36,889 nucleotides of DNA, taken from assembly GCA_016839705.1 (NCBI GenBank), contig JAEOTR010000006.1:1-36889 (forward strand). The letters are read 5' to 3'. A program made the translations under genes and the position numbers. Positions 17,620 through 26,708 of the stretch are shown piece by piece. The notes under the pieces were generated by a model. That model was not told where the DNA came from, did not search any database, and worked only from the letters and a program-made list of their open reading frames with translations. Numbering within the stretch: position 1 is the stretch's first letter; every line of letters starts with the position of its first letter. This DNA comes from Promethearchaeota archaeon (GTDB lineage Archaea > Asgardarchaeota > Lokiarchaeia > Sigyniarchaeales > SOKP01).

Positions 17620-18582
17620 CTAAACTCTTAAAGAGAAAGTACGATCAGGAACAATTGGTTCTATTGGTATAGTGGGAATTTGTGAGTTTAATTTTGTATT
17701 TATTAACTTTTGATAAGTTATTGCTTTTAAGTGAATTTTAATAATTCGTATAGGGCATCGCAACATAAAATTCATATCCCCAACAGGTTTTTTTCTTAAA
17801 TTCATGAATCTAGTGAAGAACTTTTTTGCCCTCCTTTGAGCTCTTGGTTTTTCAAAGGATATAAAACGTTTTGAGATTGTTTTCAGATCCTTAACATCTC
17901 TAAAACAATAAAAATTTGAAGCTTTTAACGCCCATTTAATTGCTTCCAACTGATATTTCGTAGGATCAAGCTTTCTAAATAAAGAAATGATTATTGAAAA
18001 AAACGAAATCATAAGATTCATAATTGTACTCTTAATCATTTCAAGAAAAGTAATCTGGATTTTAGGTCTAAGCCTATTTCTTAGGTCATCTCCGTATAAA
18101 TTTGTGCTATTGGAAAGAACATTTCCTAAGACAATATTTCGAGGGGCAAAAGCCGCTGAAAATACTCTGTTAACCCTAAAAATTTTATAGAAATTAGCAT
18201 CCTCCCAATATTTCTTTTTAGTTAAGAAATGACTTACAAATATCCCTGTTGTCTGTGAAATAACTCCCAATATCTTCTTGGATAGCTTTTTACTAAATTG
18301 TCGAAAATTATGCTTAAACTCTAATGCAATAAAATATTTTTCAATCTCTTTAATATGATGATTAGATACTCTATCCTTAAAAATAATTAGTAAATCACAA
18401 TCGGAAACCGAAGTGGAGTCACTACATTGTGCTCTCTGGCTTCCAAATAGAAGAATAGACAAAACTTTATTGATTCCGACTTCTTTATTAATAAGTGTTA
18501 TAATATCTCTGATATAATTGCGTGATTGCTGATTTATGCCATATAAATTCTCTTCTAATCTCTCTGAGCTGGCATCATGCAT
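17620..18582 (-). CDS. Nucleotidyltransferase-fold protein (pol-beta superfamily)
   Basis: Residues about 20-75 contain the superfamily signature: 'LLFGSQRAQC' then 'SVSDCDLLIIF', i.e. a Gly-Ser pair followed 13-16 residues later by Asp-x-Asp metal ligands. Enzymes of this fold move nucleoside monophosphates to RNA, proteins or antibiotics. A third carboxylate is not obvious. The C-terminal 240 residues are basic and helical with one hydrophobic stretch (about 190-210, IMNLMISFFSIIISLF) that may be buried or membrane-facing. At 320 residues it is much longer than MNT antitoxins (about 100-150), and no HEPN partner is next to it. The start is ATG without a strong Shine-Dalgarno. The substrate is unknown. 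Confidence 0.65.
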   Translation of the reverse strand: MHDASSERLEENLYGINQQSRNYIRDIITLINKEVGINKVLSILLFGSQRAQCSDSTSVSDCDLLIIFKDRVSNHHIKEIEKYFIALEFKHNFRQFSKKLSKKILGVISQTTGIFVSHFLTKKKYWEDANFYKIFRVNRVFSAAFAPRNIVLGNVLSNSTNLYGDDLRNRLRPKIQITFLEMIKSTIMNLMISFFSIIISLFRKLDPTKYQLEAIKWALKASNFYCFRDVKDLKTISKRFISFEKPRAQRRAKKFFTRFMNLRKKPVGDMNFMLRCPIRIIKIHLKAITYQKLINTKLNSQIPTIPIEPIVPDRTFSLRV

Positions 18583-18606
18583 TTTAAATCATTCTTTTAA
18601 AATAAT

Positions 18607-18640
18607 AAAAAAAATGTTAAATTGTAAATTTCAAAAAAAA
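18607..18640 (-). terminator. T-run terminator after the flavin reductase gene
   Basis: On the minus strand two runs of eight T (18640-18633 and 18614-18607) follow the stop at 18659 and precede the next gene start at 18582. Confidence 0.55.
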
Positions 18641-18658
18641 TTGATCTGATTCCCATAT

Positions 18659-20683
18659 TTATTTATCAAGGTTATAGGCAGTTTCAAACCCTTCATGTAT
18701 TGCTTCCATCATCGTTCTCGGCTCTTTACTGTCACCAATATTAAACATTTTGTATGATGGATTCGTGGCTTTTACTTTTTCATAAAGATCGGTATTACTC
18801 TTCACACCAGTTGCCAGGATAAATGTATCGACATTATCCATGGTATGGGTTTCTTCTTCCTGATCAGAGACCTTAATCTTATACTGCATTGAATTCCCCT
18901 CGAATTTTGTGATTTCTGCACTCATAATTGAGTTTATCTGCAATTTCATTGAAATACCAATCAGATATCCCCTTGTAGTTCGTCCCACATTTGTAGCTAG
19001 TCTCGGTAATACATCTATTATGGTTACATTTCGATTTCCTTTCAGCCATCGTTTGATAATTTCTTCTTGGGGTATTAATTCATAAAAACTAAGGAAGTGT
19101 GCAATATCAGAATTAATGGCTCCTAACTCGGCAGCCCAAATCGCCGTTTCTAAACCGGTTGCTCCCCCACCAACAACAACGACATTTTTCCCAACAACAT
19201 GATCTCCGGCTAAAGCTTCATCTGCAAAACAGATATCGCTTCCATTTGAACCATCAATTCCTGGAATATCTGGGGTGGAGAGCTTTACTCCCGTTGCAAA
19301 TATAACCGTATCTGGATTAAAATCATTGATAAATTCTGGAGTGGCTTCGGTTGCCAGTCTTAATTTTATATGGCGATGACGAATTTGTGCTTCATAGTAA
19401 CTTAACATCTCCGAGATGTTTCTTCTGCTATGTGGAACAGCAGCAGTTTTCATCTGTCCACCTATTGATTCACTTTTTTCTACTATTGTTACGTCATGAC
19501 CCAGTACTGCAGCAATTCGAGCTGCTTCAAGTCCACCGGGGCCGCTCCCAACGACTAAAACTTTTTGAGGATTATCGGTTTTCTTGCTTAGGTCAATATC
19601 CCCTTCTTTTGCAGTAATATAATTTCTCATGCATACAACAGACCTGCCACTGAAGATCGTGTCAAAGCAACCTTGATTACAAGCCACACATTTCATAATA
19701 TCCCAAAGTCGGTTCTCTTTCGCTTTATTGGGTAATTCTGGGTCAGCTATTAGCCCTCTTCCCATACAAATTGCATCTACTCTTTCATCTCTTAATATTT
19801 GCTCTGCTATTAATGGATCATTTATCCGATTCGCCATAAAAACAGGGACATTTACTTGCTTTTTAATGTTCTCACCGAGATATACATATGCAGCTTGCGG
19901 TACCATCATAGGAATCTGTGGAATTCTAGTCTCGTGCCATCCTCCCGTTACATTTAAAAATTCTATTCCTGCTTCTTCATAATGTTTCGAAAATATTGGG
20001 CTTTGCGTCCAATCGTTGGAACCTGGAACGAAATCATCGCCAGCAACGCGCATTCCCACTATTATTTTGCCCCCAACTCTCTTTTTCATCAGTTTTATTA
20101 ACTCGATTGGATATCTTAGACGATTTTCTAAAGATCCGCCATATTCATCGGTTCTTTTATTGATTATTGGGCTTAAAAATTGAGTAATAAGATAACCTGC
20201 GCTTCCGAGTAATTCCACTCCATCGAAACCAGCTTCTAATAAGCGTTCCGCCGCTAATGCATGATCCTCCTGTATTTGTTTTATTTCATCAATGGTTAAT
20301 TCTTTAGGCACCATTCGTGTAAGGTTTGATCTCACTGCAGAAGCGGACACCGCATTTTGACTGGGAAAATATGCGCCTTGATGCATTATTTGGCCCATAA
20401 CTTTAACACCATGTTTATGCATTTTTTCAGCAAATGCTGAATAACCAGGAATGAATTTATCGTCTCCGATATATGGTGTACCTCCACTATTTGGGCTAAT
20501 TCCTAATCCGCCAATTATAATTAATCCTGCTCCACCCTTCGCTCGTTTTTCGTAAAAATTACTGAAAACATCACTAATTTCTCCTTTAGGTGTGTAACCC
20601 AAACCCAGAGCCGGCATAACAATTCGATTTTTTATTTCCAAATCCTGAATTTTTAAAGGTTCAAATAATTTTATGAGTTTCAT
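18659..20683 (-). CDS. FadH/2-enoate reductase-type FMN-[4Fe-4S]-FAD oxidoreductase
   Basis: Multidomain reductases of this type reduce activated C=C bonds (2,4-dienoyl-CoA, enoates) or demethylate amines, passing electrons NAD(P)H -> FAD -> [4Fe-4S] -> FMN. Residues 1-325 are the Old-Yellow-Enzyme barrel: 'NRIVMPALGLGYT' at the start and 'GFDGVELLGSAGYLITQFLSP...NKRTDEYGG', where 'GSxGYLI' resembles E. coli FadH rather than 'HxxHGYL' of classic OYEs. The cluster motif is CVACNQGC...CMRN (about 330-350). Two dinucleotide-binding sites follow: 'VGSGPGGLEAARIAA' and 'VVGGGATGLETAIWA'. Length (674 aa) is standard. The ATG at 20683 has GTGA just upstream; a GTG at 20692 is the alternative. The substrate is not known. 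It is probably a single-gene transcript. Confidence 0.9.
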   Translation of the reverse strand: MKLIKLFEPLKIQDLEIKNRIVMPALGLGYTPKGEISDVFSNFYEKRAKGGAGLIIIGGLGISPNSGGTPYIGDDKFIPGYSAFAEKMHKHGVKVMGQIMHQGAYFPSQNAVSASAVRSNLTRMVPKELTIDEIKQIQEDHALAAERLLEAGFDGVELLGSAGYLITQFLSPIINKRTDEYGGSLENRLRYPIELIKLMKKRVGGKIIVGMRVAGDDFVPGSNDWTQSPIFSKHYEEAGIEFLNVTGGWHETRIPQIPMMVPQAAYVYLGENIKKQVNVPVFMANRINDPLIAEQILRDERVDAICMGRGLIADPELPNKAKENRLWDIMKCVACNQGCFDTIFSGRSVVCMRNYITAKEGDIDLSKKTDNPQKVLVVGSGPGGLEAARIAAVLGHDVTIVEKSESIGGQMKTAAVPHSRRNISEMLSYYEAQIRHRHIKLRLATEATPEFINDFNPDTVIFATGVKLSTPDIPGIDGSNGSDICFADEALAGDHVVGKNVVVVGGGATGLETAIWAAELGAINSDIAHFLSFYELIPQEEIIKRWLKGNRNVTIIDVLPRLATNVGRTTRGYLIGISMKLQINSIMSAEITKFEGNSMQYKIKVSDQEEETHTMDNVDTFILATGVKSNTDLYEKVKATNPSYKMFNIGDSKEPRTMMEAIHEGFETAYNLDK

Positions 20684-20852
20684 TTTTTTCACATTCTCTT
20701 TTATTATTATTTTGAATTTTTAATGAGTTTTAAATCTTTTAATAAAATTGAAATTGTTTATATTAAGCTCATAGCTATTCAAAGTGTAATATGTTTCTAA
20801 TTATGATCAAAAAAGAAGAAGAATATGAGGATTCAGATTAAAATGAGAATCA

Positions 20853-21650
20853 TCAGCGAAAATAAGAATCAGCTCCTTTGTCATCTTGAGGAGGAGCCAT
20901 AAATTGGTCTGCTTGTTTTTTAAATGATTCAAAGACATTCTCCATTTCTTTAATCTTTTCATTTAATTTACTAAAATCCATATCTATTGAAAAATAATCC
21001 TTCAATAGAGAAACTAAAGCTTTTGAGGAACGAGGATCAAATGTCATCATTGGTAAAGGGATTGTCTCAGCTAATAGGCAAACACCTGGGGCAAAATGAT
21101 TTGCACCCGCATATGCGGGGATTATACCATTTGCACCTGAGATGTATCCACTATCATACAGTTTTGTATTCTCAAAGGTTAGGAATGATTGAACGAGATC
21201 TGGGTCAGTACCACATACATACACTAGCGGATTATCATGAACTCTGTCAGAAATCATTGCCCCCGTACTTACATACATTTCTATTTTTCCCCCTGCTATT
21301 TTTTCCATTTCTTCACAAAAAATTTTTGAAAACAAAAAAACCCCTACAGGTGTTTGAGGTTGATAAGAAGCGGTTAAGATAAAAAGGTCATTTCCTTCTT
21401 CTTGTTCGGTCGCCTTATAATACAATTTTGCCGTAGGGATTTCTAATACACCTTTCTCTACAATCGCTTTTGGTGATAAGTCAAAATATTGAATACTTAA
21501 AAATTCTTTAGCATCTATAGATTCAATTATAGATGTGATTGCTAGCTTTGCTACAAGCGCGATTCCAGGCCATCCAATTAATACAATAGGATTTTTTATG
21601 CTTTCCATTTCTAAATTAAATTTTTTCTCTATGTCTACATGCATTTTCAT
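20853..21650 (-). CDS. PAC2-family protein (proteasome assembly chaperone 2-like)
   Basis: The family's N-terminal 'LIGWPGIALVAKLAITSII' and the later 'TASYQPQTPVGVFLFSKIF', 'YVSTGAM...VCGTDP' and 'GANGIIPAYA' segments match archaeal PAC2 proteins, relatives of eukaryotic proteasome assembly chaperone PAC2. The fold is an alpha-beta domain similar to purine nucleoside phosphorylase. The archaeal members' function is poorly known. A C-terminal helix with coiled-coil character (about 225-255) follows the conserved part. Start codons TTG 21653, ATG 21650 and ATG 21644 are all in frame and there is no Shine-Dalgarno; the first ATG is chosen. It lies 10-13 bases after the zinc-ribbon membrane gene, so the two are very likely co-transcribed. 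Confidence 0.85.
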   Translation of the reverse strand: MKMHVDIEKKFNLEMESIKNPIVLIGWPGIALVAKLAITSIIESIDAKEFLSIQYFDLSPKAIVEKGVLEIPTAKLYYKATEQEEGNDLFILTASYQPQTPVGVFLFSKIFCEEMEKIAGGKIEMYVSTGAMISDRVHDNPLVYVCGTDPDLVQSFLTFENTKLYDSGYISGANGIIPAYAGANHFAPGVCLLAETIPLPMMTFDPRSSKALVSLLKDYFSIDMDFSKLNEKIKEMENVFESFKKQADQFMAPPQDDKGADSYFR

Positions 21651-21663
21651 CAATTTTTTAGAT

Positions 21664-22692
21664 TTATTTATTTAAGGATGACAGATTTTCCCCACATCTC
21701 GGACAAAATCTCTTCATATTGTTTATTAAAACACCACAATAAGGACAATAAAATCTGCCTGCATTTTGAGAAAGTACTGTTGATTCCTCATTTACTGAAT
21801 ATAAAATTCTCTTGTATTGAAGCCCTGCATCTTTTTTAGCTTTTAAAGAAGCGAATAATACTGTCATTAAATTGATAAATAAGGGCGCTAATAAAATATT
21901 CACCAGGTTAATTAATACTTGGTAAAGTATAATCATTCCATAATTTCTTGAACTGGGGGCTAACCACAAATTATAGTTATATGTTAGAATATTAGGATTC
22001 AAAAAGAAATCGATAATTGTGTTAAATATTAAACTTAAAATGAAAATAATACAAAAATTGATGACAAAAACACCAATAATTTTAAGTTTGTTATTCACTC
22101 CTTTTGCAATTGCTCGAGCTTCAGTAATAGGGTTATTAATTTCTTCAATATTATAGGTAAATACTAATAAGATGAACATACTAAAAACAAATATTGCAGG
22201 GATATACAACAAAATGGCACTTAAAGGAACACAAAATCCGACGATAAAAATTACGATAAACATTTTCTTATTAAAAGCTAATTTGAAGGAATTGTAGAAA
22301 TTTGTATTCATACCTAGAAGTTTTTGCAAAAGGTAATTACTGACAGAACACATAGCAATCGTAATTATAATTGCCCCGATTAAGTTTTGTAAGAAAAGTA
22401 AGAGAATACTCATAAGTAAAAATAGAGAAACTAGATCCCATTCCTGTGCAGTAAGAGGTATATCCTCTAATATACGTGTCATTAAATCTGCTATATTAAT
22501 TCCAATAGTATCGATATACACTTTAAGATCGGTTAATAAAAGTGTATCTGAAATAATTAAAATTATTTGAAAAAGAGCAAGCGGTAAAATTAAAGTTCCA
22601 TAATTTTGAAAAAACAATCTAAATCCCTCAGATAGAATTTCACTGAATCCTTTATTTGCGAAGTTTGCTAATCTTTGGGAATTTTTTTCCAT
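21664..22692 (-). CDS. Six-TM membrane protein with C-terminal zinc ribbon
   Basis: An amphipathic N-terminus (FSEILSEGFRLFFQNYG) precedes six hydrophobic segments between residues 30 and 285. A cytosolic four-cysteine zinc ribbon ends the protein (CPYC...CPRC, about 318-336). The overall look is that of archaeal 'glycerophosphodiester-phosphodiesterase-type' or DUF4013-like membrane-domain proteins, for which no activity is known. The zinc ribbon suggests binding to a protein or nucleic acid at the inner face. It shares an operon with PAC2 and is divergent from the DUF2070 gene. Name and role are uncertain. Confidence 0.68.
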   Translation of the reverse strand: MEKNSQRLANFANKGFSEILSEGFRLFFQNYGTLILPLALFQIILIISDTLLLTDLKVYIDTIGINIADLMTRILEDIPLTAQEWDLVSLFLLMSILLLFLQNLIGAIIITIAMCSVSNYLLQKLLGMNTNFYNSFKLAFNKKMFIVIFIVGFCVPLSAILLYIPAIFVFSMFILLVFTYNIEEINNPITEARAIAKGVNNKLKIIGVFVINFCIIFILSLIFNTIIDFFLNPNILTYNYNLWLAPSSRNYGMIILYQVLINLVNILLAPLFINLMTVLFASLKAKKDAGLQYKRILYSVNEESTVLSQNAGRFYCPYCGVLINNMKRFCPRCGENLSSLNK

Positions 22693-22832
22693 ACTGTCTA
22701 TAAAAAAGTATTTTATTATAATTTTATTATATTGTTTTAGATAAAGATATTTTAATATGGTTTATTCATTATTAAAGAAGGCAAATGCTCAAATAAGTAT
22801 TCCTACCAATAAAGTCTTTAATTTTAGTGCCC

Positions 22833-24719
22833 ATGTATATAAAAAAAAAACCTTCACGCCAAATTCCAGGTTTAATTTCATATTTAGAATTGTTTTCTTC
22901 TAAAAAATTAGCCTATTCTATATTTTTTAGTACCCCATTTCTTTTTGGGCTCATATCACTACTGGTTTATTCCCTTTTATTAGGATATCTAGACGTTTAC
23001 CATTTTTTTAGGTTTATAGCTCTATTTTTACTAATCTCAGGATTATCATCTCTTTTTTCTATTATATTCTTTTCTAAAAAATCTCCTATTTTACGTCCAC
23101 CACCTAAAGGATGGTCCGTTCAGATGAATGTATATTTTAGTGCAGTGATTGAGCTGACATTTATTTTTGGGCAAATTGTATCGATCCTTTTGAACAACAT
23201 TGTATATCAAGAGGTTTTTTTAATATTAGGGACAATAATCGCTTACACTGTTGCGTTTATAATATACTTTTCATTTACTACCGTAGGCAGACGAGGATAT
23301 TTTTTTCTACCATTAGCCCAGCCTGTATTGACCATAATTCTTTATGCTTTATACAGTGGCCAATTCAATTCGGACTTTTTTATTAGGGCCTCGATATTTT
23401 TTACCGGATGTGCTTTATTATTTGCAATTCCATATAGAAGAGGTTTATTTCAAGTCAGCAATGTTTATAGAGAAGCAACAGGGATGAGTGGTTACTCCTT
23501 CATTAGGGCTTTTATTCTTTCTATGATGACAGAAGGAAATGATGAGCTAATCGAAACATATTTTGATAGAGTGGGGATAAAATCTCAAGTGAAGATTCAA
23601 TATCTAGCTGTCAGGAGTATAAAATCTAAAGAAATAAAGGGTTTATTTTTAATACCCCATATACATTTTGGACCATTCAAGACTTGTGGCTCATCTGATT
23701 TGCCTGAACACCTGTATAAAGCATTTAAAGACATACCCGGAACAACTGTATATCATACAACTAATGATCATTCTCAAAATTTAACTACCCAAGGCTATGT
23801 TGAAGTAGTGGTAGATAGAGTAAAACAAGATATTACTGAGATAAGAAATAATAATGAAATAAAGTGGATAAAAGAAGTTAAGGATTTTACAAGAAAAATA
23901 TCTAACTCTGCTAAACTCATTGGTATGCAGGTCGAAAATATCCCATTAGTATTTATAACTAGACATCCCCTGCCATCAGACGATATTGAAGCAGAAGTAG
24001 GGGATGAAATTAGAGATTATGCTATATCGAAAGGATATCAAGATATTATTATTATTGATTCTCATAATGCAATTATTGGTGATGAAATATTAATTACCAA
24101 AAATACAATCGAATCTAAAGATCTAATTAATGTTTCAAAGAACTACATTGATAGTAAAACGATCCAAGATACTCCAGAAGTTCAAATGTTATATGGTGTT
24201 GCGAAAAGCACATTTGAGGGGTATTCTGAGAAAGATGGAATTGGATTCGGTGGAATTGTTGTTCATTTATTTAAAAATTCAGATACAGGTCAAACAACAG
24301 TACTAATTCATTTTGATGGTAATAATGCATATGTAGACATCAGGTCATATATTCTAAATATGTTACAAAATAGAGGAATTGAGAGAGGAGAAATTACTAC
24401 ATCCGATTCACATACAGTAGCAAGACAATTTTCAGCTAGAGGGTATTCCCCTATTGGAGATAAAATTAAAATCGATGATATTTTAGAAAAATTAAACAAT
24501 TTAATCCAAAAAGCAGAAAAAAACTTGGAGCCCGTTGAATTTTATTATAAAGCTTCACATGAAGATAATGTGAAGATTTGGGGAGATCCTCGTTATTTTA
24601 ACACGATTATCGACACTCTCAAAGAATGTATCAAAGTATCTCAGAAATTATTGACACTTAGTTTAATCATTCCAACCTTCTTTTCACTTATTTTGTTATT
24701 GTTTCTCTATAATATTTAG
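22833..24719 (+). CDS. DUF2070-family archaeal membrane protein
   Basis: About seven TM helices fill residues 25-205, followed by a large soluble domain with conserved metal-ligand-like motifs: 'HIHFGPFKTCGSSDLPEHL' (about 275-293), 'HTTNDHSQN', 'IIDSHNAIIGDE' and 'TTSDSHTVARQF'. A last hydrophobic helix sits at the C-terminus (LLTLSLIIPTFFSLILLLFL). This His/Asp pattern and layout are those of DUF2070, an archaea-wide family of unknown function. The clustered His, Asp and Ser residues suggest a hydrolase with a metal centre (inference). The ATG at 22833 is taken; a GTG at 22827 is in frame and neither has a clear Shine-Dalgarno. A second TM at the extreme end would bring both ends to the membrane. 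Confidence 0.8.
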   Translation: MYIKKKPSRQIPGLISYLELFSSKKLAYSIFFSTPFLFGLISLLVYSLLLGYLDVYHFFRFIALFLLISGLSSLFSIIFFSKKSPILRPPPKGWSVQMNVYFSAVIELTFIFGQIVSILLNNIVYQEVFLILGTIIAYTVAFIIYFSFTTVGRRGYFFLPLAQPVLTIILYALYSGQFNSDFFIRASIFFTGCALLFAIPYRRGLFQVSNVYREATGMSGYSFIRAFILSMMTEGNDELIETYFDRVGIKSQVKIQYLAVRSIKSKEIKGLFLIPHIHFGPFKTCGSSDLPEHLYKAFKDIPGTTVYHTTNDHSQNLTTQGYVEVVVDRVKQDITEIRNNNEIKWIKEVKDFTRKISNSAKLIGMQVENIPLVFITRHPLPSDDIEAEVGDEIRDYAISKGYQDIIIIDSHNAIIGDEILITKNTIESKDLINVSKNYIDSKTIQDTPEVQMLYGVAKSTFEGYSEKDGIGFGGIVVHLFKNSDTGQTTVLIHFDGNNAYVDIRSYILNMLQNRGIERGEITTSDSHTVARQFSARGYSPIGDKIKIDDILEKLNNLIQKAEKNLEPVEFYYKASHEDNVKIWGDPRYFNTIIDTLKECIKVSQKLLTLSLIIPTFFSLILLLFLYNI

Positions 24720-24804
24720 TAAAGTTTGGGGACCAATAATTCAATATTTAAATAATTCCTTCTCTTAATTTTTAATAATAAACTAGAAGGAAAAAAGTGA
24801 TAAT

Positions 24805-25545
24805 ATGACATTGAACCCCTTGGATGTTTTAAACGGAATATTTAGTTTCATTTTTGTGATGATTTCTTTAGTCGTTGGCTTTTTAATACTGATAAGATAT
24901 TTCAGATATAAAGAGAAAATTTATTTTTTAGTTGGAGCTACCTGGATATTAATATCTGAACCATGGTGGCCTTCTAGTTTATCTTTTCTAGTATCATTAA
25001 GTAATGGAGTAGGAATAACGCCAATGATATACTTTTTAATAGGGAATGTGTTGGTCCCACTGGCGATTGCCTTATGGTTACTAGCATTTTCAGATTTTTT
25101 ATACACTGAAAAACGTAAATTGATACTCCTCCTATTTGCAATTATAGGAATAATCTTCGAAGTGTTATTCTTCACTCTATTATTTATAAATCCAGATCTA
25201 ATTGGAATTTTAAACCCACCGGTTGATGTAAGTTATAATTTCTTCATAATGATTTTCCTATTAATCTTTATCTTAATTGTTGTCATTAGTGGTTTATTGT
25301 TCGCTCGTTTATCTTTGAAGTCTGATGATCCAGAAGTTAAACTAAAAGGAAAATTATTAGTAATTGCGTATATTGCCTTTTTCGTAGGAGCATTATTAGA
25401 TTCATCTATACCATTAAATGCGCTTGGAGTAATATTTGTGAGGTTAATATTAATAACGAGTGCCATCTTTTGGTATGGTGGGTTCTTACTTCCTCATTGG
25501 ATGAAAAAGCTCTTTCTAAAACAGAAAAAGGTAATACAAGGATAA
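24805..25545 (+). CDS. Seven-TM protein upstream of small GTPase
   Basis: Seven hydrophobic helices span about residues 8-230, with a short N-terminus predicted outside and a basic C-terminal tail inside (PHWMKKLFLKQKKVIQG). Loops are short. There is no transporter motif, kinase or signature of a known receptor family. GTGA 4 bases before the ATG, and AAGGA further up, support the start; a TATTTAAATA-like box is near 24745. The next gene, 53 bases on, encodes a Ras-superfamily GTPase, and after that a longin-wHTH protein. That order suggests a membrane sensor feeding a GTPase, although co-occurrence alone does not prove it. It is not evidently similar in sequence to the 7TM protein at 11357. 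Confidence 0.68.
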   Translation: MTLNPLDVLNGIFSFIFVMISLVVGFLILIRYFRYKEKIYFLVGATWILISEPWWPSSLSFLVSLSNGVGITPMIYFLIGNVLVPLAIALWLLAFSDFLYTEKRKLILLLFAIIGIIFEVLFFTLLFINPDLIGILNPPVDVSYNFFIMIFLLIFILIVVISGLLFARLSLKSDDPEVKLKGKLLVIAYIAFFVGALLDSSIPLNALGVIFVRLILITSAIFWYGGFLLPHWMKKLFLKQKKVIQG

Positions 25546-25598
25546 TATCCAGATTCATATTTTTTTCACACTAGATCTTCTTAATAAATCATTTAAGA

Positions 25599-26138
25599 TT
25601 GTGGTCAATTATATTAAGCTCTGAAATTAGCAAAATAGTAAAAGTAACTTTTATTGGGGCTCCCGCTGTGGGAAAAACCACCATGTTAAAACTTCTAATA
25701 AAAGACCACATTGATCGGTTTTATATACCAACACATGGACTTGACCTTAGAACAGTAAAATTCGATGATTATTATCTCCGTATATGGGATCTCGCAGGTC
25801 AGAGTGGATATCTTCGAACATATTCAAAGGATTACTTGCTAGGCTCAGATGTTATTTTTATTGTATCAGACTCAACACCTCGTAATGTATTAAATACTAG
25901 AGAGTTGATAAATTATGCGTGTCATTTTGTCGGTAAAGAATGTCCAATTATTTGTATAGCGAATAAACAAGATCTAGTAAAATCTGATGGTCGAATGGAT
26001 GCAAAAAGGGTTGAGGATCTTTTACGTGTTAAGACATATGGATTAACTGCCATTAATAAAGCAGAGAGAAAAACATTATTAAATATAATTAAAAAAGAAT
26101 TAGAAAAAATATCAGTTAGGAGGGGGTTAAAAGAATAA
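25599..26138 (+). CDS. Ras-superfamily small GTPase
   Basis: All GTP-binding motifs are present: G1 GAPAVGKTT (residues 20-28), G2 Thr45 in 'PTHGLD', G3 WDLAGQ (63-68) with the catalytic Gln kept, G4 NKQD (122-125) and G5 TAI (150-152). The protein is close to the minimal length (179 aa), has no C-terminal cysteine for lipid attachment, and ends in a basic helix. The class is Ras/Rab/Arf-like; 'WDLAGQ' is common in both Rab/Rag and Asgard-specific groups, so I do not assign a subfamily. The start is TTG without a Shine-Dalgarno and is the least certain point; the core domain begins by residue 13. Its stop overlaps the ATG of the longin-wHTH gene by one base (TAATG). Confidence 0.92.
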   Translation: MWSIILSSEISKIVKVTFIGAPAVGKTTMLKLLIKDHIDRFYIPTHGLDLRTVKFDDYYLRIWDLAGQSGYLRTYSKDYLLGSDVIFIVSDSTPRNVLNTRELINYACHFVGKECPIICIANKQDLVKSDGRMDAKRVEDLLRVKTYGLTAINKAERKTLLNIIKKELEKISVRRGLKE

Positions 26139-26140
26139 TG
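26118..26140 (+). promoter_or_regulatory. Shine-Dalgarno and TAATG coupling junction
   Basis: AGGAGGGGG at 26118-26126 lies inside the last codons of the GTPase gene, about 11 bases before the ATG at 26138, which shares its A with the GTPase stop TAA. The arrangement implies near-equal production of the two proteins. Confidence 0.75.
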
Positions 26141-26692
26141 AAATTTAGCGAAAATGAACTATTTGGCGCGGCATTAATTGGATTCGACATGATAGATGGA
26201 CCTTTCCTCAAATGGAAGAAGGAATTTAAAGATCCCACGAATCTAGTTAATTTAGACGATTTTGCTATGAATTTTTATCTCGCATTTAGAGGTGGAAATG
26301 CTGGCAAAAAACCAAGAGCAATTCTCTATGATAAATTTTATATTGTCGCATTTCCGAAAGATCTGGAGCTATGTTGCCTTTTTATGAAACCTCAGGGAAT
26401 TGAAAACAATATTAAACAACTTAATAAAATAGCTAATAAAATTACTACCGAAATGGAAATAGGAGAAGAAGCATTTCTACCATCAGAAGATTCTGATGAG
26501 GAAACTGTTGAAGAAATCAAAAGAATCATACCAAATTTGTTGAGTGGGACAAAAATGTCAACTCCAGAATTGAGGCGATACTTTAAATTAAGTAACTCTC
26601 AAATATGGAAGGTAATGTCTGAATTGGAGAATTCGAAAAAAGTGAAACGTGCCGAAAAAAAAGGAAGATCACAACTGTGGACAGCACTATAA
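26138..26692 (+). CDS. Longin/roadblock-like domain plus winged helix, GTPase partner
   Basis: Residues 1-110 have the alternating beta-beta-alpha-beta-beta-beta-alpha pattern of longin/roadblock domains ('GAALIGFDMIDGPFLKWKK', 'YIVAFPKDLELCCLFM'). Residues 120-184 form a winged helix: 'MSTPELRRYFKLSNSQIWKVMSELENSKKVKRAEKKGRS' in part. Longin and roadblock proteins are the usual scaffolds, GAPs or GEFs of small GTPases in eukaryotes and in prokaryotic GTPase operons. One-base overlap with the GTPase gene points to a complex. The winged helix could bind DNA or serve as a protein contact as in ESCRT-II/RNA polymerase III subunits; the sequence does not decide. A similar domain pair is fused to the giant membrane protein at 2-3859. 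Confidence 0.78.
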   Translation: MKFSENELFGAALIGFDMIDGPFLKWKKEFKDPTNLVNLDDFAMNFYLAFRGGNAGKKPRAILYDKFYIVAFPKDLELCCLFMKPQGIENNIKQLNKIANKITTEMEIGEEAFLPSEDSDEETVEEIKRIIPNLLSGTKMSTPELRRYFKLSNSQIWKVMSELENSKKVKRAEKKGRSQLWTAL

Positions 26693-26708
26693 ATTTTTTC
26701 CTATTATT

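Noticed and set aside
17620..18582. MNT/HEPN toxin-antitoxin pair
   Set aside because: The NT protein is more than twice the usual antitoxin length and the neighbour lacks the HEPN R-x4-6-H motif.
20987..21382. 131-codon open frame opposite the PAC2 gene
   Set aside because: Low-complexity His/Leu-rich product, fully antisense to a well-supported gene; a shadow frame.
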